Positions 1 to 8,513 of a stretch of 64,000 nt of DNA are shown in pieces. The notes beneath the pieces were generated by a model. It was not told the DNA's origin and made no database searches. It was given only the letters and a program-made list of their open reading frames with translations. The position numbers and the translations under genes were made by a program. Each line of letters starts with the position of its first letter. Position 1 is the stretch's first letter. Location of the stretch: contig DAIUEJ010000008.1 of NCBI GenBank assembly GCA_036845225.1, positions 1 through 64,000 of the forward strand, given 5' to 3'. This DNA comes from FEN-680 sp036845225 (GTDB taxonomy: Bacteria; Actinomycetota; Geothermincolia; Fen-727; Anoxymicrobiaceae).

Positions 1-1
1 G

Positions 2-49
2 GTACTAGTGATTATTGCGCTGGTCGTTTTTATTGTAAGGCGTAGATAA
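2..49 (+). CDS. C-terminal end of a membrane-anchored protein (partial)
   Basis: Only the last 15 codons are in the window; the gene starts upstream. The visible residues VLVIIALVVFIVRRR form a hydrophobic stretch followed by three arginines and a TAA stop. That is the usual look of a C-terminal transmembrane anchor with a short positive cytoplasmic tail, as found on surface or secreted proteins. Nothing else can be said about function. The next 90 bases are AT-rich compared with the rest of the window. Confidence 0.45.
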   Translation, partial: VLVIIALVVFIVRRR

Positions 50-142
50 TCTGCGTTGAAGTATGCTTGAACTTCTCTATGTATGGTGATAGTACATATT
101 ACCGCAGCCAACAATCGCACTTTAGCTACTTTCGTTGCTGGT

Positions 143-757
143 CTACGACAGCAGCGTGTCGAGCGGGATCGCCCAGAGCCTGTCTCCGAGCCGTGCCGTC
201 TCGGTCCCGTTATAGGCGAGAAATCCCGCAATGCATCGTGGCTCCGCTTTCAAGAAGGCGTTCAATCCCGCAACGTCACTGGAGCTCCACCTGCTCGCGG
301 CCTTGACCTCCACCGCAATGATGTTCTCGCCCGCCTCGATAATGAAATCAACCTCGTGCCTTCCCTGAACACTCCAGAAGTAAAGACTGGCGCCAGGGAC
401 ACTGGTTTCAACAACGGACAGAAGGTTCTGTGCGACATAGGTCTCGTAGAGATGCCCGCGGAAGAGGTCCTTTGAAAGGCTCGTCACGCCAACGGCATGT
501 GCCGCCAGACCGGAATCCGCCACGAAGACCTTGGGCGTCTTTATCAACCGTGACGTTCTGCTGCTCTGGTATGCGGGGATCGTACTGACGACGAATGAGG
601 TCTCGAGAAGCCCGAGGTATTTCCTCGCGGTAGGCACGCTCACCCCCGCATCGACGGCGAGCTGGCTTATGTTCAGCAGTTGGCCGGTCCTGTTCGCGGT
701 CAGCCTGAAAAGCCTACGAAAGGATACGAGTATAATATCTACAACGAGTGCGGGCAC
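143..757 (-). pseudogene. C-terminal fragment of a DUF4143-type AAA family ATPase
   Basis: From about residue 13 the protein matches the C-terminal half of the ATPase-plus-DUF4143 family: a winged-helix-like segment (TGQLLNISQLAVDAGVS, then ARKYLGLLE) and the DUF4143 core with EVDFII near 135-140 and AVEVKA near 148-153, a nuclease-fold-like signature. The N-terminal P-loop half, about 200 residues, is missing. The first dozen residues read through a junction into unrelated DNA near 719. Full-length relatives are about 400 residues and often behave as mobile accessory genes. G+C here is lower than in the rest of the window, which fits transfer. I read it as a truncated remnant, probably without function. 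Confidence 0.6.
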
Positions 758-1036
758 CTGGAGGACTATTACCTCAAGACCGACGAGCCCGACCTGGGCG
801 CGAAGCTGCTCCCGATGATGGAGAAGATCTGGAAGAACCGCGAGAAGGTCTCCTCCGAGCTGCGCGCGGCCCTGCCCAGGTACCTCAAGCAGGTCGCTGA
901 CATGGGCAAGTTCTTCAGGGGTTGGGTCATCGAGCAGCTCCCGGGCGTCGAGCTGGGCCCCGAGCCGAAAGACTGGCTGGGATATCTGCCCGAGCTTTAC
1001 CCCGAGCTCGCGGCAATCGTTAAAAAGGCCAAGTAG
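680..1036 (+). pseudogene. C-terminal fragment, possibly polysaccharide pyruvyl transferase-like
   Basis: The open frame runs to a TAG at 1034-1036, but meaningful coding seems to begin only near 716, where the opposite-strand ATPase fragment stops. The remaining ~105 residues are helical (KIWKNREKVSSELRAALPRY, then LKQVADMGKFFRGWVIEQL), like the C-terminal helix of WcaK/polysaccharide pyruvyl transferases, which precede other surface-sugar genes. That family call is tentative. No N-terminal half is present, so the fragment is probably a remnant of a gene cut by the rearrangement. Its stop codon is the first three bases of a palindromic repeat. Confidence 0.35.
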
Positions 1037-1084
1037 CGCCGGCGTCCCGCCGGCATGGAGCGTAGCGCCGGCGTCCCGCCGGCA
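1034..1084. repeat. Tandem pair of CGCCGGCGTCCCGCCGGC palindromic repeats
   Basis: Two 22-bp copies start at 1034 and 1063 (period 29). Each is TAG followed by CGCCGGCGTCCCGCCGGC and A. The GC-rich inverted repeat can fold as a hairpin. The TAG of the first copy is the stop codon of the upstream frame. Related arrays are at 12331, 22216, 25414 and 35560. Confidence 0.9.
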
Positions 1085-1110
1085 GACTGTTTGACTCGAA
1101 GGAGGTCCGG

Positions 1111-2400
1111 ATGGTCGCTGACGTCATAGTGGTAGGTGGCGGCTGGGGCGGTCTCACGACCGCGGCTATCCTCGCGAGCAACGGGCTCGAGGTCAGCCTG
1201 CTGGAGGCGACGGGGCACCTGGGGGGAAGGTCGGCCTGCGACCACAAAGACGGTTTCATCGTCGACTACGGCATCCACATCATCAGCTACGCGTACGAGG
1301 GTCCGGCAGCAAAGGCGCTCCGCGAGATCGGTTACGACGTCGAGTTCCTCGGGTATGGCAAACCCCTGCTCTACATCGACGGCGAGTTCGTCACGATGCC
1401 CACCGGCGCGTCGTCGTTCCTGGGTTCTGATTATCTCTCCTGGGCGGACAAGATGATCATCGGGCACGGTGTCCGCCGGCTGATAGTCGCCAAGACCTCC
1501 AAAATCGCGGACAAGCCTCTGGCAAAGGCGATACCGGGCCGGAGTCGAGAGTCCGTGAGAGATTTCTTCAGCATCCTCTCTTCGATGGGGCTCATCGCCC
1601 CGGACATCGAGGTCGCGAGCGCTGGCGAGTTCGCCAAGTTCCTGAGGCGGGCCATGAAAGCAAAGGAACAGGTCTCGTACCCGCGCGGGGGCTCGGGGCA
1701 GATCAACGACGCTCTCTCCGACAAGATAATGGAGACCGGCACCATAACGTTCAACAGCCGGGTCAAGGCGCTGGACATCGCCGGCGGAAAGGTGAAGGCC
1801 GTCAAGGTGCACGACCAGGAGCTCTCCGCAAACGCGGTCGTCCTCGCGGTCCCCTTGCAGAAGCTGCCTGAGATCGCGGGGCCGGGGCTGACTGACGAGT
1901 TCAAGAAGCAGTGCGCCTCGCTGATACCGACCGCCGGGATCTCGATCGACCTCTGCCTCGGCAAGATGGTCTCCGACATGGATGGCTTCTTCATCACGTC
2001 CGACCCCATAACCATGGGACAGTTCACCTCCAACATCGACCCCAGCACCGCCCCCGAGGGCAAGCAGCTCGCCACTTTCTTCTACCCGCTCACCATGAGC
2101 GTGCTCGAGAACAGGACGCTGCTCGACGTCGAACAGAAGCGTTTTGTCGATGTTATCGAGAGCATGTTCCCGGGCATCATGGACGAAGTGGAGTGGCAGA
2201 GGGTCCTGAGGCTCAAGATGGTGGACGGCTTCGAGCCCAGGGTCGGCCAGACCGACAAGGACCGGCCGGGCGTCCGCGTGGAGGGCGTGGACAACCTCTT
2301 CCTGGCGGGAGACTGCGTCGGGGTAGCGGGCAAGGGCGGAGACGTGGCATTCACATCAGGGGTCGCCGCGGCGCACGCCGTTCTCGACTTCTTGAAATAG
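1111..2400 (+). CDS. FAD-dependent oxidoreductase, phytoene desaturase/amine oxidase type
   Basis: This 429-residue flavoprotein opens with a dinucleotide-binding Rossmann motif (VIVVGGGWGGLTTAA, residues 5-19), followed by the acidic FAD-ribose residue and LGGRS. It ends with a second FAD motif, VDNLFLAGDCVG, near 389, followed by a glycine-rich segment (GKGGDVAFTSGV). This arrangement is typical of phytoene desaturases, carotenoid isomerases and related amine oxidases, and 429 residues is a normal length. The substrate cannot be read from sequence; no phytoene synthase or other carotenoid gene is nearby. A strong ribosome site (GGAGG, 6 bases before ATG) fixes the start. The methyltransferase starts 9 bases after the stop, so they are probably cotranscribed. 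Confidence 0.8.
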   Translation: MVADVIVVGGGWGGLTTAAILASNGLEVSLLEATGHLGGRSACDHKDGFIVDYGIHIISYAYEGPAAKALREIGYDVEFLGYGKPLLYIDGEFVTMPTGASSFLGSDYLSWADKMIIGHGVRRLIVAKTSKIADKPLAKAIPGRSRESVRDFFSILSSMGLIAPDIEVASAGEFAKFLRRAMKAKEQVSYPRGGSGQINDALSDKIMETGTITFNSRVKALDIAGGKVKAVKVHDQELSANAVVLAVPLQKLPEIAGPGLTDEFKKQCASLIPTAGISIDLCLGKMVSDMDGFFITSDPITMGQFTSNIDPSTAPEGKQLATFFYPLTMSVLENRTLLDVEQKRFVDVIESMFPGIMDEVEWQRVLRLKMVDGFEPRVGQTDKDRPGVRVEGVDNLFLAGDCVGVAGKGGDVAFTSGVAAAHAVLDFLK

Positions 2401-2409
2401 GTTCTTGAA

Positions 2410-3177
2410 GTGACAGAGGGCACAGACGACCTCCAGCTCACTGGCGAGCGAACCCTTCCGGGCATCTCACGCGAGAACTACTGGTACGCCCGTCACGTCG
2501 TGGCGTACGAGAGCGCCCTGCCCCTGGCGCGGGACCGGCACGTGATCGACGTCGGCTGCGGCGAGGGTTACGGTTGCGCGATGCTCGGCGCGGTCGCCGG
2601 CCGCGTGCTCGGAATAGACATCTCGCCAGAGGTGGTGGCCCACGCGCGCGAGCGCTACGGCCGCGAGACGGTGTCGTTCGAGGTCATGGACGTCAACAGG
2701 CTCCAGGTCCCCGACGCGTCTTTCGACCTCGCGGTGTCTTTCCAGGTGGTCGAGCACCTCGTTGACGAATCCGGCTATTTCAGCGAGCTCGCCCGCGTTC
2801 TCAAGCCCGGCGGCGTCGCCTTCCTCACCACCCCCAACAGGCTTACGATATCGCCGGGGAGCGACAAGCCTATAAACCCGTTCCACTTGCGAGAGTACAC
2901 CCCGGAGGAGTTTGCCGGAGCGCTCGCCGGCCATTTCGACGCGGTGGAGATTACGGGGATGCGGCACGCCGGATGGCTGGCACTCAACGAGCGAGTCCCC
3001 CTGGTAGATTTCATCAAGGTCTACACGATGAGCAAGGCGAACCCGCGGTACTGGACCCACCGGCTCCTCACGCCACTGGTGCGCACGCGCGACTTCCGCG
3101 TGGAGCCGGCGGAGCTGGAGCGCTGTCTCGACATCTTCGCCCTCTGCACGACCGCCGGCGCGGAGGCTGAGCGATGA
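2410..3177 (+). CDS. Class I SAM-dependent methyltransferase
   Basis: The 255-residue protein has methyltransferase motif I (VIDVGCGEGYG, 45-55), an acidic residue at the end of the second strand (LGIDIS), a motif resembling post-I (VMDVNRLQVPDASFD) and FLTTPNRLT. This is the Methyltransf_11/25 fold. The start is GTG. The stop overlaps the ATG of the next gene (ATGA), so translation is coupled to the GH57 enzyme. Placement with a glucan-branching-type enzyme and a GT4 glycosyltransferase suggests a sugar or polysaccharide acceptor, for example O-methylation of a glucan. That is inference only. Confidence 0.8.
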   Translation: MTEGTDDLQLTGERTLPGISRENYWYARHVVAYESALPLARDRHVIDVGCGEGYGCAMLGAVAGRVLGIDISPEVVAHARERYGRETVSFEVMDVNRLQVPDASFDLAVSFQVVEHLVDESGYFSELARVLKPGGVAFLTTPNRLTISPGSDKPINPFHLREYTPEEFAGALAGHFDAVEITGMRHAGWLALNERVPLVDFIKVYTMSKANPRYWTHRLLTPLVRTRDFRVEPAELERCLDIFALCTTAGAEAER

Positions 3178-4751
3178 AGGGATATTTCTCCCTGCTGCTT
3201 CATACCCACATGCCTTACGTGCGCAAGAACGGCGTGTGGCCCGTCGGCGAGGACTGGCTGTACCAGGTCATGAGCGAGACTTACATCCCGCTGCTGGGGA
3301 CGCTTGCCCAACTGGAGGGCGAGGGCGTCGGGCCGTGCCTGGCGTTGACCCTCACGCCCGTCCTGTGTGAACAGCTCGCCGACGGCTACATCCAGGAGCG
3401 CTTCATCGCCTACCTCAAGACGATGAGCGACCACGCCGAGAGGGACGTCAACGATTTCGTCTACTTCGACGACGGGGCCCGCAAGGCGCTGGCCGAGGCT
3501 TTCCACGAGGAGTACCGGCGGAAGCTGATGGCGTTCGTGGCTATCGAGGGCGACCTGCTGGGGGCCATCGCTTCTTTCGAGGCGGAGGGCCTGGTGGAGA
3601 CGCTGGCTTCGTGTGCCACGCACGCCTTTCTTCCCGCCCAGGACGACCCCCGCGCCGTCCGCGAGCAGGTGGCGCTCGGCATAGAGTCCCACCGGAAGCA
3701 CCTGGGGGTCGAACCGAAGGGGTTCTGGCTGCCTGAGTGCGCCTACCGCGAGGGGATCGAGGAACTGCTCGCCGAGCAGGGTATCGAGTACTTCATCGTG
3801 GACTCGACCGCCCTCGGGGGCCTGCCCGCGGGGCGCCCGTACCTCGCCGGCTCGTCGCCGGTGGTGGCCTTCGGACGCAGCGACCGGGCCCACGCGAACG
3901 CCTGGGACGAGCAAATCGGCTACCCGACCGACGCCCGGTACGTCGATTCCACCAAGTACTACGACGGCTCGGGGCTCCACTACTGGCGCGTCACGGGCCT
4001 GGAGGTGTCCATCGAGAGCAAGGAAGTCTACGAGCCTCAGCCCGCGTCCATCCGTGCGCTCGACCACGCCGGGCATTTCATCCGTGGGATCACCGCGGAG
4101 GTCGAGTCGGTGATCGAGGGCGGCGTCAACGGCGAGGGGTCCGAGACAGGGCCCTGGAACGACCCACCGCTCGTGGTTGCCTCCTACGACACCGAGTTCC
4201 TCGGGCACGGCTGGAAGGAAGGGATGTACTGGCTCGAGCTCACCCTCCGCTCGCTCGCCGCGAGCGACACTATCAGGCTCATGCTTCCTTCTGCTTTCCT
4301 GCTTGAGAACGCCGAGCGCGGGCGGGCGGACCTGCTCGAGACCACCTGGGGCACCGGCCGCGACCACTCGACCTGGGTAGTCCCGGAGACCGCGTGGATG
4401 TGGGACGACCTGGGCGCGGCCCAGCACAGGCTGCGGGGACTTCTGAGCCTGGTCGAGAGCCGTAAGCTGTCACCGCTGGAGTTACGCGCCCTCGAGCAGG
4501 CGGCACGCGAGGTCCTGCTGCTCGAGTCGAGCGACTGGCCGTACATGGTTGCAAAAGACCGTGCCAGAGACTATGCTATTGAGCGGTTTCGCAGCCACCT
4601 GGCGCGGTTCGAGATGCTGGCAGAGGCTCTCGAGAACGCGGAGGTGGAAAGCATAGTAGCGGCCCTGAGCGGGGTCGAGGAAGCGGACAACATCTTCGCA
4701 GAACTCGATCTCGGTGTCGTCTCTGGGCACGGAGGGGCCGAGGGGTCCTAA
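3174..4751 (+). CDS. GH57 family 1,4-alpha-glucan branching-type enzyme (DUF1957)
   Basis: The 525-residue protein carries the GH57 conserved regions: HTHMPY at 10-15, GFWLPECAY at 183-191 with the expected nucleophile Glu188, and SYDTEFLGHGWKEG with the expected acid Asp339. The DUF1957 helical C-terminal domain follows (paired Trp-rich segment TWGTGRDHSTWV). Spacing matches GH57 branching enzymes, which form alpha-1,6 branches in alpha-glucans. One Trp of the usual HWW-type motif is replaced here (HGW). The start overlaps the preceding stop; the GT4 gene follows after 12 bases. With that transferase it probably builds glycogen or a related glucan in the cytoplasm. Confidence 0.85.
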   Translation: MKGYFSLLLHTHMPYVRKNGVWPVGEDWLYQVMSETYIPLLGTLAQLEGEGVGPCLALTLTPVLCEQLADGYIQERFIAYLKTMSDHAERDVNDFVYFDDGARKALAEAFHEEYRRKLMAFVAIEGDLLGAIASFEAEGLVETLASCATHAFLPAQDDPRAVREQVALGIESHRKHLGVEPKGFWLPECAYREGIEELLAEQGIEYFIVDSTALGGLPAGRPYLAGSSPVVAFGRSDRAHANAWDEQIGYPTDARYVDSTKYYDGSGLHYWRVTGLEVSIESKEVYEPQPASIRALDHAGHFIRGITAEVESVIEGGVNGEGSETGPWNDPPLVVASYDTEFLGHGWKEGMYWLELTLRSLAASDTIRLMLPSAFLLENAERGRADLLETTWGTGRDHSTWVVPETAWMWDDLGAAQHRLRGLLSLVESRKLSPLELRALEQAAREVLLLESSDWPYMVAKDRARDYAIERFRSHLARFEMLAEALENAEVESIVAALSGVEEADNIFAELDLGVVSGHGGAEGS

Positions 4752-4763
4752 AGGGAGATAGGC

Positions 4764-6002
4764 ATGCGGGTAGTTCTCTTGAGCTGGGAGTACCCACCGC
4801 GCATCATCGGCGGCCTGGGAAGGCACGTCTATCACCTGGCGACTTCACTCGCGGCCCAGGGGGTCAAGGTCCACGTCGTCACCAAGGACCACCCCGACGC
4901 GCCCGAGTATGAGGAGTCCGAAGGAGTCCACATCTACCGCGTGCCCAGCTATCCGCCCGACATCGCTCAGGAGGACTGGGTGCCCTGGACGCTGCAGTTC
5001 AACGTCGCGCTCCTCGAGAAAGCGGTCGCGCTCATCAACGACCTCAAGAGCGTGAACGTGATCCACGCGCACGACTGGCTGGTCGCCCATGCGGCGGCGA
5101 GCCTCAAGCACGCTTACAAGATCCCGCTGGTCGCGACGGTGCACGCGACCGAGTACGGTCGCCACCAGGGCCACCTGCCGGGGCCGATGAACAAGCTCAT
5201 CCACCAGATCGAGTGGTGGCTCACATTCGAGTCCGTCAGGACCATCTGCTGCAGCCAGTACATGATGGAGCAGATCACGGACATCTTCCAGCTTCCGCCC
5301 GACAAGGTCGACGTCATCCCCAACGGCATCGACCACGAGTCATTCAAGAAGGACGTGAGCGTGGACCTGTACCGCAAGCGCTACGTCCCGGCCGGCGACA
5401 AGCTGGTGTTCTTCGTGGGCAGGCTCGTCTACGAGAAGGGCGTCCAGACCGTCATCGAAGCAATGCCTCTCATCATGAACAAGATCCCCAACGTGACTTT
5501 CGTGGTGGCGGGAAGCGGCCCTCACCTGAACGAGCTCAAGTCGCTGGTGAGCGCATTCGGGCTGGACGAGAAAGTGAAGTTCACCGGGCACATGGATACC
5601 GACACCCTGTGCGCTTTCTACAAGAGCGCTGACCTCACGGTGGTGCCGAGCCTCTACGAGCCGTTCGGGATGGTCGTGCTCGAGTCGATGGCAATGGGCA
5701 CACCCACAATCGTCGCGGACACCGGAGGCCTCTCCGAGATTGTCGTCCACGAGGAGACCGGGTTGAAGTTCGAACCCGGCAACCCCGATTCGCTCGCCGA
5801 CGCGATGCTCCGCGTCCTGGAGGACCAGAAGCTCGCTACGCGTATGACCTCCGACGCCATGGCTTACATGGGGGACACTTACAACTGGGATCGGATCGCG
5901 CGGAGCACGCTGGAAGTCTACCGGCGCGCGGAGCGCGAATACGAGTACCGGCCGCGCACCCTCAAACTCTGCCCGCCGCTGCCTGACGAAGCCACCGGGT
6001 AG
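4764..6002 (+). CDS. Glycosyltransferase family 4, glycogen/alpha-glucan synthase-like
   Basis: This 412-residue GT-B transferase begins with EYPPRIIGGLGRHVYHLA, the glycine-rich loop of glycogen synthase and GT4 enzymes. Its C-terminal domain has VFFVGRLVYEKGVQ (around 212-225) and EPFGMVVLESMAMGTPTIVA, the E-x7-E nucleotide-sugar-binding motif. HAHDW in the N-terminal half also fits starch/glycogen synthase relatives. It probably transfers glucose from ADP- or UDP-glucose. A ribosome site (GGAGA) precedes the ATG. It ends the four-gene plus-strand cluster and converges on the lipoprotein at 6033, with an A/T-flanked palindrome between them. Confidence 0.85.
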   Translation: MRVVLLSWEYPPRIIGGLGRHVYHLATSLAAQGVKVHVVTKDHPDAPEYEESEGVHIYRVPSYPPDIAQEDWVPWTLQFNVALLEKAVALINDLKSVNVIHAHDWLVAHAAASLKHAYKIPLVATVHATEYGRHQGHLPGPMNKLIHQIEWWLTFESVRTICCSQYMMEQITDIFQLPPDKVDVIPNGIDHESFKKDVSVDLYRKRYVPAGDKLVFFVGRLVYEKGVQTVIEAMPLIMNKIPNVTFVVAGSGPHLNELKSLVSAFGLDEKVKFTGHMDTDTLCAFYKSADLTVVPSLYEPFGMVVLESMAMGTPTIVADTGGLSEIVVHEETGLKFEPGNPDSLADAMLRVLEDQKLATRMTSDAMAYMGDTYNWDRIARSTLEVYRRAEREYEYRPRTLKLCPPLPDEATG

Positions 6003-6028
6003 AAAAACGGTGCCAGGCACCGGTTTTT
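6003..6028. terminator. Palindrome with A and T tracts between convergent genes
   Basis: A five-base A tract, then the near-perfect inverted repeat CGGTGCC-A-GGCACCG, then a five-base T tract, lie between two converging genes (stops at 6002 and 6033). It can act as a Rho-independent terminator in both directions. Its core belongs to the GGTGCCTG repeat family seen elsewhere in the window. Confidence 0.65.
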
Positions 6029-6032
6029 ACAC

Positions 6033-6623
6033 TTAGAAGAGTTTGTTCTCCTGCGCCAGGGCCTTCGCTTCGCGCTTCGCTTCGTCTATCTCGCGCTCGA
6101 GCTCGTCCAGCCTGTTCACAGTCGTGCTCACGGATCGCAGCGAGTCGGTGAGGCTCACCGGCTTGCCGCTTTTCGCGTCGGCAATCACCCCGAGCACGTA
6201 GTTCACCAGGTCCCTGCCGATCGCCAGGGCCTGCTGTTCCTTGAGCGCGGCCTCCATCTCCAGGCTCGCGTACTCCTTGTACTTGTCTACTCCTTTGAGC
6301 CTGGTCACGTGCTGGTAGAGTGGGATGGCCTTGTCGAGCTGGCTCATGGACCGGTCGATGTTCTTGAGCATGTCCTCGATCACCGTCTGTTTGGCCTCGA
6401 GCCCGGCGATGTCGTTGGCGACCATCAGGTGCTCTATCTCAGCCTTGAGGGTATCGAGCTTGGTACCGATGCCTGTTGATACGTTATAGAGCCCGTCGGC
6501 CTTTTCGAGGAGTTCTGCGGCCTGGCCCTCGGAGCCCGACGTGCACCCGCAAAGCGCCACCAGCGCGCACAGGGCGAGCGCCCCCGCGACGATCATGGCC
6601 GACACCGAGCGCATCCGTTGCAT
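6033..6623 (-). CDS. Putative lipoprotein with helical, coiled-coil body
   Basis: The 196-residue protein has a positive N-terminus, a hydrophobic signal segment (SAMIVAGALALCALVAL) and a lipobox LCGC with the probable lipidated Cys27. The mature part is almost entirely charged helix, with heptad-like runs such as LDELEREIDEAKREAKALAQ near the end. It is presumably anchored outside the cytoplasmic membrane. I recognise no domain. GGAGG sits six bases before the ATG at 6623. Its start lies 73 bases beyond the end of galT, so it could be the last gene of that operon or be separately transcribed. Confidence 0.7.
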   Translation of the reverse strand: MQRMRSVSAMIVAGALALCALVALCGCTSGSEGQAAELLEKADGLYNVSTGIGTKLDTLKAEIEHLMVANDIAGLEAKQTVIEDMLKNIDRSMSQLDKAIPLYQHVTRLKGVDKYKEYASLEMEAALKEQQALAIGRDLVNYVLGVIADAKSGKPVSLTDSLRSVSTTVNRLDELEREIDEAKREAKALAQENKLF

Positions 6624-6696
6624 GGTGACCTCCGGCTCCGCTGTAGACTTACTCGTTCCACTCGAGAACCCTGCGTTCCGTCGTGAAAATGAACCG

Positions 6697-7719
6697 TCAG
6701 ACAGCCCCCATCCCCCTGGCGATCCTGCCTGTGAGGTAGTCAGCCGCGTGCTCCGGGGTAGTGACGTTTATCATCATCGAGGTGCCGAGCTCGAACCCGC
6801 CCGTGGTGGTCAGCTTGGGCACGAGCTCCATGTGCCAGTGGTAGTAGGGGTACTCGGTCCCGTCGGTCGGGGCGGAGTGGATGTAGTAGTTGTAGGGGGG
6901 GTCGCCGAACTTGTCCCGGTAAGCCCCGAGGACCTCGCGAAGCATCAGGGCGAACTCCTCGAGCTCCGGGTCGGTGATCATGTCGAACGACTCCTGGTGC
7001 GCGCGCGGGACGATCCAGACCTCGTAGGGCAGGCGTGAAGCAAAAGGCGCGATGGCCACGAAGGAGCGGTTCTTGGCGATGACCCGGCGAGATATCTCGA
7101 GCTCGGCCGTGACCATCCGGCAGAACACGCATTCACCCTGGCGCGAGTGGTGCCAGGAGGCGCCCGCGAGCTCCTGCTGGAGCAGGGGTGGGACGACCGG
7201 CATCCCGAACAGCTGCGAGTGCGAGTGCTCGAGGGAAGCGCCCGCCTCTCGCCCGTGGTTCACGATGATGTGGACACAGCGGATGTGCGGGTCATCGGCA
7301 TTGGAGCGGTACCTGTGGCGATATACGCGCAGCACCAGCTCGACCTCCTCCGGCGGCATCGTCCCGAGGCTCTCGGAGTGAGACGGGCTGTGGATTATCA
7401 CCTCGTGCGAGCCGTCGGCCGGCCGGCGAGGCCACAGAGGCTCGGACGGGGCCGTATCCTCCCCCATGTGAAACGCGGGGAACTTGTTGGGCACCACTCG
7501 GATCTGCCATCCCGGAGCGTTGGGCTCGCCGTCGTCGGGGCGGATGGCAAGCACCTCCAGAGGGGTCATTATCTCGTGCCCGGGGCAGAAAGGGCATTTC
7601 TCGGATTCGTCAGGGGTCTCCACCACGCACGGCTTCTGAAAGTCCGTCGGCCTCAGGGCGCGTTCGGTGGCAACGACCACCCACAGCCCGGTCACTATGT
7701 CCTGACGCAGTTCACCCAT
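6697..7719 (-). CDS. galT: Galactose-1-phosphate uridylyltransferase
   Basis: GalT exchanges UMP between UDP-glucose and galactose-1-phosphate (Leloir pathway). Visible markers are the Zn-binding CPFCPGHE near 42-49, the catalytic HSHSQ near 165-169 (the second His carries the uridylyl group), WPRRPADGSHEVII, and the C-terminal WHMELVPKL-type histidine segment. About 340 residues is normal for the bacterial type. I chose the ATG at 7719 over the TTG three bases earlier because GGAGG lies four bases before it. It follows the acyltransferase by 15 bases in an apparent methyltransferase/acyltransferase/galT operon, which links it to sugar-nucleotide supply for surface or storage polysaccharide. 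Confidence 0.93.
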   Translation of the reverse strand: MGELRQDIVTGLWVVVATERALRPTDFQKPCVVETPDESEKCPFCPGHEIMTPLEVLAIRPDDGEPNAPGWQIRVVPNKFPAFHMGEDTAPSEPLWPRRPADGSHEVIIHSPSHSESLGTMPPEEVELVLRVYRHRYRSNADDPHIRCVHIIVNHGREAGASLEHSHSQLFGMPVVPPLLQQELAGASWHHSRQGECVFCRMVTAELEISRRVIAKNRSFVAIAPFASRLPYEVWIVPRAHQESFDMITDPELEEFALMLREVLGAYRDKFGDPPYNYYIHSAPTDGTEYPYYHWHMELVPKLTTTGGFELGTSMMINVTTPEHAADYLTGRIARGMGAV

Positions 7720-7734
7720 CAACCCTCCCGGCTG

Positions 7735-8493
7735 TCATCGCGACCCGGCGTGATCCGCCTGCCCGAACTCCTCGTAGATATTTGCCGGACCGGCGCCCTC
7801 ATACCTTCCCTCATCCCAGGCGACGTCCAGGGGGCTCCTGCGATATTTGATGATCCGAGCGGGGACTCCGCCCGAGACGGAGAAAGGCGGCACGTCCCGT
7901 GACACCAGCGACATCGCCCCTATGACGCAACCCTGGCCCACGGTCACTCCCCTCACGATGGTGACCTTCTCCCCTATCCAGACGTTGTTCTTGATGATGA
8001 CGTGCTCCTTGCGGATGCCCTGGCTGCGTATGCTCATCATCGGGTCGATGAACCAGTGATCGAAGTCCACCACGTAGATGTTGTCGGCCCACAGGTTCTC
8101 GTCTCCGACCTCGACGTGGTTGTAGCAGTTGATGGTGTTCTTGCCGCCGAAGGTGCACTTGTGGCCGATGCGCAGCTTGCCCTCGTGCGCCCTGAACGCG
8201 CAGCCCTCTCCGATAAAGACAAAGCCCCCGATGGTGAACTCGGCTTTCTTACCCTTGCTGATCTCGTAGTGCCTGGGCAGAAAGACAAAGCCCTCGGTCT
8301 TTATGCCGTGGTGAAGGAGCTTGAACTTGATAAAGCGGTAGACCGAGCGCCAGTAGTTCCACGAGTACATGTGGTTGCGGATGATGAAGCGTAAGTTACG
8401 TATGAGGAAGTTGCCGCCGCCGGACGGCTGCATCGGCTCGGGGACCACGGGCATCCCCTGCGCCTCGTCGCCTGTCCTTACCTCGGTCTCCAC
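7735..8493 (-). CDS. Left-handed beta-helix acyltransferase (WcaF/LbH family)
   Basis: The protein carries hexapeptide-repeat sequence from about residue 60 (FVFIGEGCAFRAHEGKLRIG; NVWIGEKVTIVRGVTVGQG), ending in VSGGVPARIIKYRR. This is the signature of the maltose/galactoside O-acetyltransferase and serine acetyltransferase fold. It probably acetylates a sugar using acetyl-CoA as part of a trimer. I prefer the GTG at 8493, with GGGGGAGG before it, over a longer frame that would overlap the upstream methyltransferase by 43 bases; this gives 252 residues. The N-terminal YSWNYWRSVYRFIKF may touch the membrane. It lies between a methyltransferase and galT. Confidence 0.8.
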   Translation of the reverse strand: METEVRTGDEAQGMPVVPEPMQPSGGGNFLIRNLRFIIRNHMYSWNYWRSVYRFIKFKLLHHGIKTEGFVFLPRHYEISKGKKAEFTIGGFVFIGEGCAFRAHEGKLRIGHKCTFGGKNTINCYNHVEVGDENLWADNIYVVDFDHWFIDPMMSIRSQGIRKEHVIIKNNVWIGEKVTIVRGVTVGQGCVIGAMSLVSRDVPPFSVSGGVPARIIKYRRSPLDVAWDEGRYEGAGPANIYEEFGQADHAGSR

Positions 8494-8513
8494 CGGCCAC
8501 CTCCCCCGGCGCC

